From assembly GCA_012845835.1 (NCBI GenBank), contig JABAKD010000029.1:14250392-14314391 (forward strand): a stretch of DNA of 64,000 bases, written 5' to 3'. Every line of letters starts with the position of its first letter. Position 1 is the stretch's first letter. Both the position numbers and the translations under genes were made by a program. The stretch comes from Undaria pinnatifida (Eukaryota; Sar; Phaeophyceae; Laminariales; Alariaceae). Under the pieces are notes generated by a model, which had not been told where the DNA came from, did no database searches, and worked only from the letters and a program-made list of their open reading frames with translations. This document shows positions 33,887 through 43,965 of this stretch, piece after piece.

Positions 33887-34148
33887 TTACGGAGATCCAT
33901 TGTTAACAGGGGGTAAATGCCTTATCATCATGTTGCAAAAAATTAACCGGAAATTTCTCGTAATTTTCGCAATATCTCGGCCAGAACATCATATTTTTTA
34001 TTTTTTTTATTTTTGCGCCGTGACCGTAAGGCCTATGCGAACAATCCAAGCTATCGTTTACCGTTATCGACGAAGAATTGACAGAGTTATGACCCCATCA
34101 AGTGTAGGCATTAATTGACCCCTGTTAACAATGAATGGATCTCCGTAA
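33887..34148. mobile_element. TA-flanked MITE with about 28-bp TIRs
   Basis: The left end TTACGGAGATCCATTGTTAA reappears inverted at the right end (with a 4-base insertion, ATTCATTGTTAA), continuing into CAGGGG. TA flanks both ends (33885-33886 and 34149-34150), as for Tc1/mariner-type elements. The 262-bp element has an AT-rich interior and no coding region. Confidence 0.85.
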
Positions 34149-37100
34149 TAGTAAGCTCGGGATATGGTACTGTTTTGATATTAATAGTAACCTCGAGTTA
34201 TGGCGTCATTATCCTTCCTTCCTTATACGTTGGTGACACTGCTGGGCGGGCGCGCCAACAAGGAGCGTTCTAGAATGATGCATAGGGTCGGTAGTGTTGT
34301 CGCTACGTAGAACGTGTGTCTGGGTACAAGTACAGAGTACGGGACACTTCTAGTAAGAAACAGGGTACTAGGTAAGGCAGGATGATATTTACAGGACTAC
34401 GAGAAACCCAGAGGAGTCATATTTCTAAAAAAAAAATAGTGTTCACCCCCTCCCAAAGAAGAAACCCGACTTGGGGCAGTATTTCTTTTTCTCGTTAAGT
34501 AGGTGTCCTGTACAGTCGTACATGAAAGGCAAGAGGGCGTTGTATTTGTGGTTTGCCCTCTTCGTTTTTCGCCCGCCCGTGTGGCATACTCTGATGTTAC
34601 TGTTATTGTTTTCGCGTTCTGCTGTTACTGTTTTGAGGGACTGTTCTCTTTGCCCTTCCCCCTTGTATGATGCCAGCCACGAAGCGCGATCGCTGCTTCC
34701 GTTACCTTACGGCAATATTATTGGACGAGCGCAGGACATATGATCATTGTCATTTTGAGTGCTTGGTGATAGGGACACCAGTTAGCTTTACAGGAATATT
34801 TATAGAGACATAGTAATCTATAAATAGACATGTAGATATAGCAACCTCGCAGCAGCAGCAGAGCACCGAGGATGCAGCACTAGTATAGTGTACAAATGAA
34901 ACAGAGAAGCTTCTCCCAGTGCGTGCTGCTCGCTGTGACTAATACGTAGACCAGTCGCTCACTGGGCGTGTTTTTGTAAAATTGTACTTGTCTCGAGTGC
35001 GTGTTTTTTCTTGAAGGGGAGGAGCACGTGTAACGGGTGTCAGGTTTTCTTGTTTTAGTGTTCGGGGGAGGGGCGCAGGTACAAGCCACGTCTAGTCGCC
35101 GGGAATGCTGAATAAACGAAAGGAATTTGTGACGGCATTGCTACTTGGGGTCCTTCTCGTCTAACTGGAAGGGCAGTGGTTGCATCGTACGTTCAGGCTC
35201 AGGACTACGACGAAGCTCAAAAGTTGAAAATAGTTGAGATCTCTACATGGAGATGGATGGATAGGTGGATGGCTTGTGATCCTGGCCATGCCCTTCGGGT
35301 TTTGGGAGTTTGTAGTTGCCGTCGGCGATCGAACGCGGACGGAAACCAGTACTTCGACCTGACCACCGAGTACGAGTTAATTGGCTCTCGATATGCTGTC
35401 GTGTTGTGTTGTTCTCGTAGCGGCCGTCCTGGTCCGGCGTACGTGTCATTGAACGCGAGCAGTGGGGCCAGCCGGCTGGCCAAAACGTGCGTGCATGGTC
35501 AAAAGGTGTGTATTTTGATTTTGTTCGTGTGCCAAAGAAGGCGAGATGAGCATTATAGTTGCGTCGATGTCGTCCGCAGTACGGTAGTACGAGATACAGG
35601 CGTGACTCGAGTAGGAATCAATCGGCTTTCAGCGGTGCTTCGAGGCACGATGCTATTACTATACTTCGTGTCGTAGTGGCCAACTCAAACCACCGGTGTG
35701 CGCACGCATGCCCTCCGGAGAAGGAGCGGGGCCGTTTTCTATCCTGCATACCGCATGTGTTTGTGTAGTAAAAAAGGGAAGACGGCTCCGGAATTGGGCC
35801 GACCAAAGCTCAATCGGGTACGTTGAGTAGGGGTAAGGGACGGGGCCCACGGAGGTTTCAAGCCGTGCCGAAAGGTCATAGACCTGAGTTGTAGGGGCGA
35901 TTCGATAAATACTTGAGGTCTCATAATTCTGGAAGCACACGGGGGCACCTGAGATTGACGAATCCCGTAGTGAAACAGGACCACTGCTACAAAAACGTAC
36001 TATAGTAACGTGGAGAAGGCCGCGCGGAGCGAGCGGCGAGGAACCGCCTTTTCCATTTTACTACAGCACACAACAGACATATGGCACATACAGCATTGAA
36101 AACGGGGCTATTTTCTTCTATTCATTGTTCAAGTGATCCAACATTTCGCGACGAATACTTTTTTAGAGCCCACTCAAGTTGGGCTCCGAGCACAAGCACC
36201 CACAAAACAAATGCTGTGAAGGGGCGCACTGCCTGCCACTGTATGCGTTCCAAGCCTACTACTCTACCGCGCTCAACGCGTAAGGCTGGCTATTATTGGT
36301 AGCAAATGGATGCGTTCCAATAGGTGAATCAGGTCATCTACTAATGGATGGAAGATGACGCGGTCTCCACGTAGCGCGTCGTCCGTGGACCACGAAGAGC
36401 CTCGCGGGCATCCCTTTCCATGGGCACACACCTTCCAGTGTCAGGTTGGGAAAGGAGATCGACCGTTGCTTCCATGATCTTGCTTACCAGGGGAAAATAT
36501 AAAAACCGCACTACTGCAATAATAGCTGTGGTTGTTGGTGGCTTATGTATGCCTGCATCGCTAGATTTGTATAACTGGCCTGGGCGCCCAGAAACAAAAA
36601 TGCATCGCCCACACAATACCCCCGTCCCAGGCGAGCCGAAAAAACTGAAGAACAATTTAAAATATACTCAGTATAGACTATCGCAATAGACTATGAACTT
36701 CGACAGAGACACGCGGCAGATGTGGCAGGGCAATCTTCGGGAAAGTTCCCGCAATGAGATTTCACGGGAATTGGGATTTAAATTGTTCTATTCCTGGGTG
36801 CAAATATCGTTCCCGTGTTCCCACCCTAGAAGCAGTTCCGAAGGAATTGTTCCAGCGTTGTTAGCCGCGTGCACACGCGAGATCTCGTGTTGTTGCTACT
36901 AAGTGTTTTTTTCGCGTTTTGCGTTGTTAAATACTGTGTTCAGTTCCATCACGTATAGATGTACGGTGAAAGGCGTACAGGCAATGTCAACAAGACACTT
37001 GTTCATGTCCTTATCGAGGAGGGGCGAGGCATCGAACAGGTTGCAGCGGGTCTTCGGTGAATTTTCGTGTTTCCGTTTTACGTGTTGTATAGTCTATGCC

Positions 37101-38869
37101 TGGTAATAGTGTACTTTTCTAGCGCGGCTGTTTTCCAGGCCCTCGGCCCTGTGCATTGTGGGGGGTGAATGTTGGGCGCCCAAAGCGATCTAGGTTGCGG
37201 AACGCATCTGTCGCATCGTCAGGCCCCTGGTTCCTCGATGTTAAAGAATGACGCGTTGATGATGTGTTTTGCTTAGCTTGTGGTGGGGGTGACGATGCTA
37301 TTATTTAGTTCAAATATGCATCATGTGTGCGATGAAGTGCTCGCAACCGACGCCGAGACGTACCAAGTATCGTGTTCGCAGGTAGGTGGTAGTAGGCATT
37401 TTGACGAATACAGACACGACAAAACATATTGGATATGGCGGTGGCTTGGTCACTTTCGGCGAAATTCAATGGTGAGAGCTTTCTGGGTAGATTTCCCGCG
37501 GATACCCGTGGTGGCTGCTTCCCGCGGAACTAATCCCCGCGCATAGTGGCCGGGTGCCGGAGGATGGATTCCCGTGGAGTGGCCAGTAAAAATCCCGCTG
37601 ATTATCGTTCGTCTAGTTCCCGCGGAAAGTGTTCCTGTGTTGGCTGGATTCTGGACAAAGCCTCTCGTGAACTCCCAAGGTGGTTAATTCCCGCAGGGAC
37701 ATTTCCTCCAATCGTATCAATTTCGGAGGGATGTACGCGCTGGGCCAGGCAAGTATTAGCCATGGAGACGTAGATTGGCCATGCCCCGCTCGATTCTAAG
37801 TAGTTATAGGTGCGATTTTTTGGACACGATGTTGACCATGTACCAACCAACAAATGGAAAGTCGGGCTTTTTGTTTTTTGCTTTTTGTCCGAGAGAATTG
37901 GCCAAATAATATGCATCCGTGCAAATTCGTTCTCATGGACCATGGACTGCCCTATGATGTGATGTGGTGCACCGCCCGTTCAGGCATGCGCAACGAAGCC
38001 TATCTACAGGTTTCCGAGCGCTGATTTCATCTGAGGTGAGAGGTTCAGCCCTCCACAACGGCTAATAAACGATATCATGCGTGGTCGGGTTCCACAGAAA
38101 TCACAAGGCGTTCGTTTCGCGGGAGGGAATGACAATTAATTTCTCCTACTCAACCTATCGCTTGCTGTGCTGTTGGTGTGGTCCACTCCTCCTTGGAGGC
38201 CATAATCTTGAAAAAATGGGAGCGATAGTCACGATCTTTTTCTGGGCGCCCTCGTCTTTTCCGCAAGACAAGATTAAGGCTGTAGATGTAGGGATGTCTT
38301 TCTTCTCTAGACCGACCCAACACGAAAAACGAGCCAAACCTGGATTTACGATACCATATACTTGGTACATCCCGTGAGTATATATACCTGGTGTTTGAAA
38401 ACCATATACACACGAGGTTGCGCCTTCAAAGGCGATAATTAAAAGACGACAACGTGGCCAGTACAAGAGGTCCTCTCTAGGAACACGCAAGGTGGCACGA
38501 TGAGCGCAACGATATACCCTTTAACTGCGCGGCCTTCCAAAAACATGTATAGCATATTGATCTCCTCTAGCGTCACTATGTGCTATTAATAGCCGAAAAC
38601 GCCGGCACTATGGCGGCAACCGGCACGACTCCGCATACTGCCACTGATCCATGTTCCCATATGTGCCAAGCATTCCATACGCACTACATCGGAGAACCGG
38701 CACTACTGGACCGGCCCAATGCAGGGATCACTACTTCTGTATCAAAGTCTAATTTCTAGTAATATGTGCCCTAAACGAGAGAGTGCAGTCCTAATGGGGT
38801 TACAGTGGATCTATTGATCAGTAATAGCTGATGCCGACACACACAGGTACGGCGTACGTTCGTACGCGA

Positions 38870-39011
38870 TCAAAACTTGCATATTTCGTCGGAAACCTCG
38901 TCTTCGAGAATCTTCAAGGCGAGCTCGGCCACCTTCGCCTCGGGAGTGACCGCTGGCAGCACGAACACCGTCTCGCAATGCGGGCAAGTGTTGTCCTCGG
39001 GACCGTAGATG
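38870..39011 (-). CDS. CHY-gene last exon
   Basis: Acceptor TTAATCAG|CATC. It encodes IYGPEDNTCPHCETVFVLPA, then VTPEAKVAELALKILEDEV and SDEICKF, and stops at TGA 38870-38872. It is GC-rich and codon-biased, unlike the flanking AT-richer sequence. Confidence 0.82.
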
Positions 39012-41863
39012 CTGATTAATCATAGATTGCGTGTTGCGGCGTAAACGGCACAGGCGCGACGACGGTGTATCAATTCGCACGGCATAATGGGAAAATGTTA
39101 GTGTTTGTAGATTTTCGCCGCATTTTTAAAGCACCGTATTATACCTGGTGCCTCTTTTGATAGTATCAATAGTGTCGTTGCGTTGTTGTGTGCTCCAGCC
39201 GCCGTAAGAAACACACGCTACCGGTTTTTACATGGCTCTGTTGTTCTCTGTCCATCCCATGTATTGTCTTTGCATATTCTTCTCCAACTCCCTCCCTTCT
39301 TGCAACTCAGATCCGAGGCCAAATAGCAGACTCCCCCACCCCATCCCCCCCGCAAACTACTACAATACGGCGTGCTCGTCTTTATTTTGTTATTGCTAGA
39401 AATCAGCACTTTCTTCCTCCGTCGGCTCGCGTCGGATTTTGCATACACACGCCGGGCGTCAGTTTCTGCGGGCTAATTTCGGCACAAGAAAAAAATCCTG
39501 CGAAGGTGATCGACTAGATTCGAATTCGCAAAAACGACCTTTATTTAGTACAAAGTAGTTGCGAGGATAAGCACTAAACCACCGGGGAAGCCTACAGTAG
39601 GTCCCACCAACATATGAGTCCCCAAAACTGTATCTTACCAAGCGCGCCACCATAACACTGCACCTAAACTCCCAACAACACACGCCTCCCCAAAACTATT
39701 TTCTCGCCAAAGCGAGCGACCAAACCACTGCCTCGATTTAGCTCCCATAAGCACACAACTCCCAAAAACTGCCATCTCAGCAAAGCAAGCCACCGATCCA
39801 CCGCGATTTAGCTCCCACCAGCACGTGACTCCCAAAACCTGCTTTCCCGCCAAAGCGAGCCACCAAAATACTGTGACTGGGCTCTCACCAGCACACCTCT
39901 CCCGAAAACTGCCTTCTCGCCGAAGCGAGCCACAAAAACGCTGTGGGGTAGCTCCACCACCGCCACTAAACTCCCCGAAAACGTCTCCTCGTTCATGAGC
40001 GAGCCGCCTGAACACGACCCAAACACTACTACTACCTACCGTGTGACAGCACACAAAGCACTCCATCACCCTTTTCAGTCTATGAGCTGTTGCAAAACAA
40101 AAACGGTACGACGAAGTCGTGCAGATTCGAACTCGCGAAATCGGCCTTGCCTTTTTAGTGGTTTCGAAGTTAACCGTTAGACCAACGCGGACGGTCCATC
40201 AATAGTACTGATGGAGTTTAAGATTAGCTTTTTCGGGATTTCAGAGGGAGCCGAAAACGGTAGACGTAGTACACTTCACTAGTACAGACAGTACAGCAGC
40301 GGGTCACACTAAGTATCCCGGGAGGGTTGCCGGGTTGCCAGGGTAAGGGATGTTTCCGAAGTACCATGAAGCAGCTGTACAACACCGGAGTGCAGCATGG
40401 TGAGTAACCCGCACAGCTTCGGGCACCCCTAACCTAATAACGCCGAAGCTCGTCTTAGTTTCGGTCCTCTTACTTGCGAATAAAGTTTAAAAGACAATTC
40501 AGTTGTGACTCGTTGTGAGATCGGAAACTTTCGTAATCGCTAGATCTCGCCACCAAGAGTGTACTCCGAGACTGCATTCACTCTTAGGCGGGATCAGGGA
40601 ATATCCTGACCTCATATCATACCAGATACCAAGCACGATCTATACATGAATGCGAGTATTGAGACGTATGTCCCAGTAATATGAACCTGGCATGTCGTAG
40701 GCTGACTCCCGTCTTCACTTTTATATTTTTCTTGCGGAGGCATTAGTTGCGTCAGCTATGATATCTGCGTGTTTATCGTGTGTGTTTCCCTTGGGGTATT
40801 CCTCCACTCCAGAGTGACTGGAGCTTGTCCTGTGACCACGGACTTGATTATGCGGATTAATGTGAGAATAATAACAACAACAACTATATAATGTGCCGAA
40901 AGCTACGGTAGAGGTCCGCTCCACGAACAACTCCGAGTGCGTACCTCCGTAAGAAACTTTAGTACATCGGGAGCGATGATACATCGTCTAGGTCTTTAGG
41001 CGCGGTGGCTTCCAGTTTCCAAGAAAAACCGAATTTCAGGTTACATCCGAAATTTTGCTATGTTGATACCATGAAAAAAAGTACGAGAAAAAATACAAAG
41101 GGGCACCATTCCTTACTTGGGCCTCGCTCTACTAGCGCGATGCACCCGTCCTCAACCCCGACTCGTCGCACCGCAGTAGTAGAGCGTGGCACTGCTGTCT
41201 ACGAATACGAATACATAAAGTTGTGTACCTGGTAAGTATGATTAGTAGCCTCATGACATCGTAGAGAAGGAAGATAGATGTAAACTCACCTAAGGTCCTT
41301 ATTGAAAATCTTCCTGCAGGTCTTACACGCGAACGCCTGTCACCGAAAGCAAAACCGGTGCGGCCGTGGTTTCTTTGGTACGATTATTGTCACGTTATAG
41401 GCTTCAAGCAACGTCCGATGTGATACAGCAGTGAGAAGTGGGCAGTAGATATTGTTACACGGCTTGCGATGCAGTAGTAGTAGTTGCTGCACCGCGCTGG
41501 ACTATCAACACTATTTCCCAAGGGTGCGGCCGCAAACATGGTGGACACGTATGATGCCCAGGTATCACAACCAGCATCACTATGTACAAACACCAATAAT
41601 CTCCTTACACGCGCGCGACGGGTGGTGGGGGGGTGAACTGCTGTGTCCCACCGTTTTCCTCGGGTGGGGGAGGCAACACAAAGCTATCACCACGACGGAA
41701 GTGATGAACAATGTGGTCTCACCACGATGCCGATGGTATAGTCTATATTGGCGAAAAAATATCTCACCACGATGGTTTTGACGAGCTGTGGGTGGTTCTC
41801 GCGTTCGTCGTGGCACTCCGGACACTCGTACCATCGCTTGCAACATGGAGTTTGAATGCTCAC
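38870..41863 (-). CDS. CHY zinc-finger protein, C-terminal exons
   Basis: A partial model, complement(join(38870..39011, 41290..41336, 41768..41863)), joins in phase to 94 residues plus stop. The first exon encodes SIQTPCCKRWYECPECHDER followed by ENH, which fits the CC-x-x-WYxC-x-x-CHDE-x-x-xH core of zf-CHY. The next gives FACKTCRKIFNKDL (CxxC) and the last EDNTCPHCETVFVLPA (CxxC) and a short helical tail. The upstream part of a CHY domain (CxHYxRxC) should precede it, but I could not find that exon above 41863, so the gene is 5'-incomplete here. CHY fingers occur in ubiquitin ligases and in small proteins of unknown role. No RING is visible in this part. Confidence 0.8.
39500..39612 (-). 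other. tRNA-like sequence with A- and B-box-like blocks
   Basis: On the minus strand, GGTGGTTTAGTGCTTA resembles a pol III A box. About 50 bases later GAATTCGAATC resembles a B box. The acceptor and T stems do not pair well, so it is not a functional tRNA. It could be a SINE head or tRNA relic. A similar block flanks the other side of the 72-bp satellite. Confidence 0.3.
39570..40010 (-). repeat. 72-bp minisatellite, about six copies
   Basis: Units with the GCGAGCCACCAAA motif start near 39641, 39713, 39785, 39857 and 39928, a spacing of 71-72 bp. Because 72 is a multiple of three, a minus-strand frame of 144 codons stays open across it. The residues are Trp/Phe/Gly-rich and not conserved between units, so I treat it as non-coding. 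Confidence 0.9.
40083..40196 (-). other. tRNA-like sequence, second copy
   Basis: On the minus strand, TTGGTCTAACGGTTAA (A-box-like) is followed about 45 bases later by GAGTTCGAATC (B-box-like). Stem pairing fails, as in the copy at 39500. A degenerate tRNA or SINE head is the likely reading. Confidence 0.35.
40682..40886 (+). repeat. Dispersed retroposon-like repeat, family A, copy 2
   Basis: Matches 214-443 over about 205 bp, including the TCACTTTTATAT, GTCAGCT and CTCCAGAGTGACTGGAG blocks. It ends in ATAATAACAACAACAAC, a similar simple tail. Confidence 0.75.
41290..41336 (-). CDS. CHY-gene exon encoding a CxxC knuckle
   Basis: A 47-nt exon with acceptor GGTGACAG|GCGTTC and donor CTTAG|GTGAGT. 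It encodes AFACKTCRKIFNKDL. The CxxC probably pairs with CPHC in the next exon to bind zinc. Confidence 0.78.
41768..41863 (-). CDS. CHY zinc-finger exon (core CCxxWYxCxxCHDE)
   Basis: Acceptor GGACAG|GTGAGC and donor CATCGTG|GTGAGA. Ninety-six bases, phase 0 to phase 0. Cys/His spacing matches the second half of a zf-CHY domain. Confidence 0.8.
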
Positions 41864-43533
41864 CTGTCCACACAACGAGTCGCCAACGATCGACAGTTAG
41901 TTGTTCACCACCACGATATGATATACTTCGTGAAGTATAGACTAATCCGATGCCACAGGGTACGACGACCGGTGTGGTATAGTTGAATGATGATGCCAGT
42001 GTGTACGTAAGCTGCGCTACCATGCTACCCGAGGCTACTAATAATACTGCACCTGCCCGTTCGGATGCTCCTGGTTCTCTCATAGACACACGTTGGGCGC
42101 GTTTTGCACTCGCAGCATCATATATCCACCCGTCGGGGGTTGATGTGCGTGCTACCTACGATGCATGTAGTATACCCTACCGTAGCTATCCACAACATCA
42201 ACTGAATCAATTGCCATTCATTCGTTATATTACACATGACGACGTTGGATTATTTTCTCCCGACAGAGTGAACGTTGGGATTAGAGGATATCAGCGCATG
42301 CGCGTCGTGTGTGCGGAGTACGGGGCAGTTGGTGCTGAACGAATACAGTAGTACAGCACAGGGGAATGTATACCGCTGGCTCTAGATCGAGGAACAAGAA
42401 TACCGAACGGGGGTGGTTCACAAATATGCACGTCACCTTGGCGTTGATGATGTGTTTACACATTCCTTTGTGTTGTTCGTAGTCGAATGTATAGCCTCTC
42501 CTAGGCTCTTCTCCGCGATCCTGGTCACTACTTCCTCCGTTGTTTACGAGTACACCTCGTAATGAAGCTGGCCTGGTTGTAGCGGCTTTCTAACACTGCT
42601 GATCATCAGATAGACTAATTGGTGGAGTTGTGCTCTCCTGTGCTTGCTTGATGGTAACGCTGAACGAAAAACACACACACTTCCAAAGAAAGTCCGTGTC
42701 CGAGAGTACTGCAGGCAGGTGTCACATTGAGAGAGCAGTATCGAAACTTGCACCCCACACACTATGCATGTATGATATGCACCTCGTCGCGTGTTGTTAC
42801 GGCTTACAACTTCGCTCGAGATCGCGTGGTCGCCTGCCAGCGATGCTCGACCTTCGCTCGATGTTCGCCGCATCTCGATGAAGATACACGAAACCGTCAA
42901 GCTTGGGGGAAAGATACTCGAAATTCTACATTCCCAGCAGCCTATACTAAACTCCTATCACTCCCGAAGCACAACTATTGACGCAAATGTAAAGACCTTT
43001 TTAGATATATATTTATTACAAAGTGTATCTATATTTTCGATCAAGAATGATAGCTAGCTACAAGGTACTCGAAATTCTACGAAATTCACCATCTCCCATC
43101 TCCCATCTCCCGCAATTTCGGCAATCTCCCATTCTTCTTGTTTTACGTACGTAAACAAGTATGTGTCCATGATTTGGATTTTGGAGTGGCATGTTTTGGC
43201 CCTACCCAAAGTAGTAATTTGCCGTTGACAGTCAGTATCCACCGCCCGACGTCCCGTCTCGTCTGTACGCATAGGGCACGTCATCCGCATCGCCGAACAG
43301 CTGGGACGGCAGGCACCATCGGGAAAAAGAGTATAGCTACGGGGCTGGGCACGCCCGCCGATAGTTTTCGTTGTTCTGGCTGACAAACCGAGCCACAGCC
43401 AGCGAGCCGTTTGGCGGTTGGTTCTGTGTGCGGTGAACATTAGACAGCACGCGGCAGCAAGCAGCAGCAGCAGCAGCAGCAGCAATAGCAGCAGCACTGC
43501 TTGCCAAGGCGTGAATTGGCTTGAGAGTACAAA
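41864..43533. other. Region between the CHY exons and the coiled-coil gene
   Basis: It should contain missing 5' exons of the CHY gene and the promoter of the coiled-coil gene. None could be assigned. A CAG/AGC-rich tract lies at 43448-43497. Confidence 0.4.
43448..43497 (+). repeat. AGC trinucleotide tract in the likely 5' UTR
   Basis: About fourteen imperfect AGC units end 37 bases before the start codon at 43534. No in-frame ATG between them is evident. The tract could be polymorphic in length. Confidence 0.85.
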
Positions 43534-43965
43534 ATGGCGCTGTTCGCCAAGTCCAAGGTAGAGCGCTTCCAGGAAGAGCCTCCCCGGTCCAACCTCGGTC
43601 CCGGGGACTACGATCCCTGTGTCCCCCAGAAGAGCGGCGGCAATGGCGCGGGAGCTGTCAGCCTCGGGTTTACCGCGAGCAAAGGTCTACCCACGTCCCC
43701 AAAAGAACCCATCCCAGAGGAATCGGAGTCGACTATTTTCAGCTCAGCTGTCCGCGACCGTCGCTCCAGCAGCAACAACGTCGGTGGCGGTGTAGCAACA
43801 GCACGGCGTCTGAGCAGCATCAGCAGTCCTCGCCAGGGTTCTCCGACCCTGGCCATGACGAGGCAGGAAAAGGCGGAGGCACAGCAGCAGGCGAAGCAGT
43901 TGTCTTGGAGTGAGCTTGAGCGGGAGAAGCTTCAGGCAGAGGTGGCAAAGCTACGGCTTAGAGAG
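43534..43965 (+). CDS. Coiled-coil gene exon 1 (residues 1-144)
   Basis: The ATG opens MALFAKSKVERFQEE, then LGPGDYDP. The end (LSWSELEREKLQAEVAKLRL, then RE) starts the coiled coil. The donor is GAGAG|GTAAGC. Reading on into the intron gives 42 more codons before a stop, so an intron-retained short form is conceivable. Confidence 0.85.

Larger units (their letters stand above)
31267..38869. other. Intergenic region between KRI1 and the CHY gene
   Basis: About 7.6 kb upstream of KRI1 and downstream of the CHY zinc-finger gene. It contains family B (32954-33469), a TA-flanked MITE (33887-34148), a weak exon-like fragment at 35191-35250 and TTCCCGCGGA-type repeats near 37490-37690. No promoter element could be assigned upstream of 31266. 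Confidence 0.5.

Noticed and set aside
39635-40069. 144-residue minus-strand frame rich in Trp/Gly/Phe
   Set aside because: A translation of the 72-bp minisatellite, which stays open because the period is a multiple of three.
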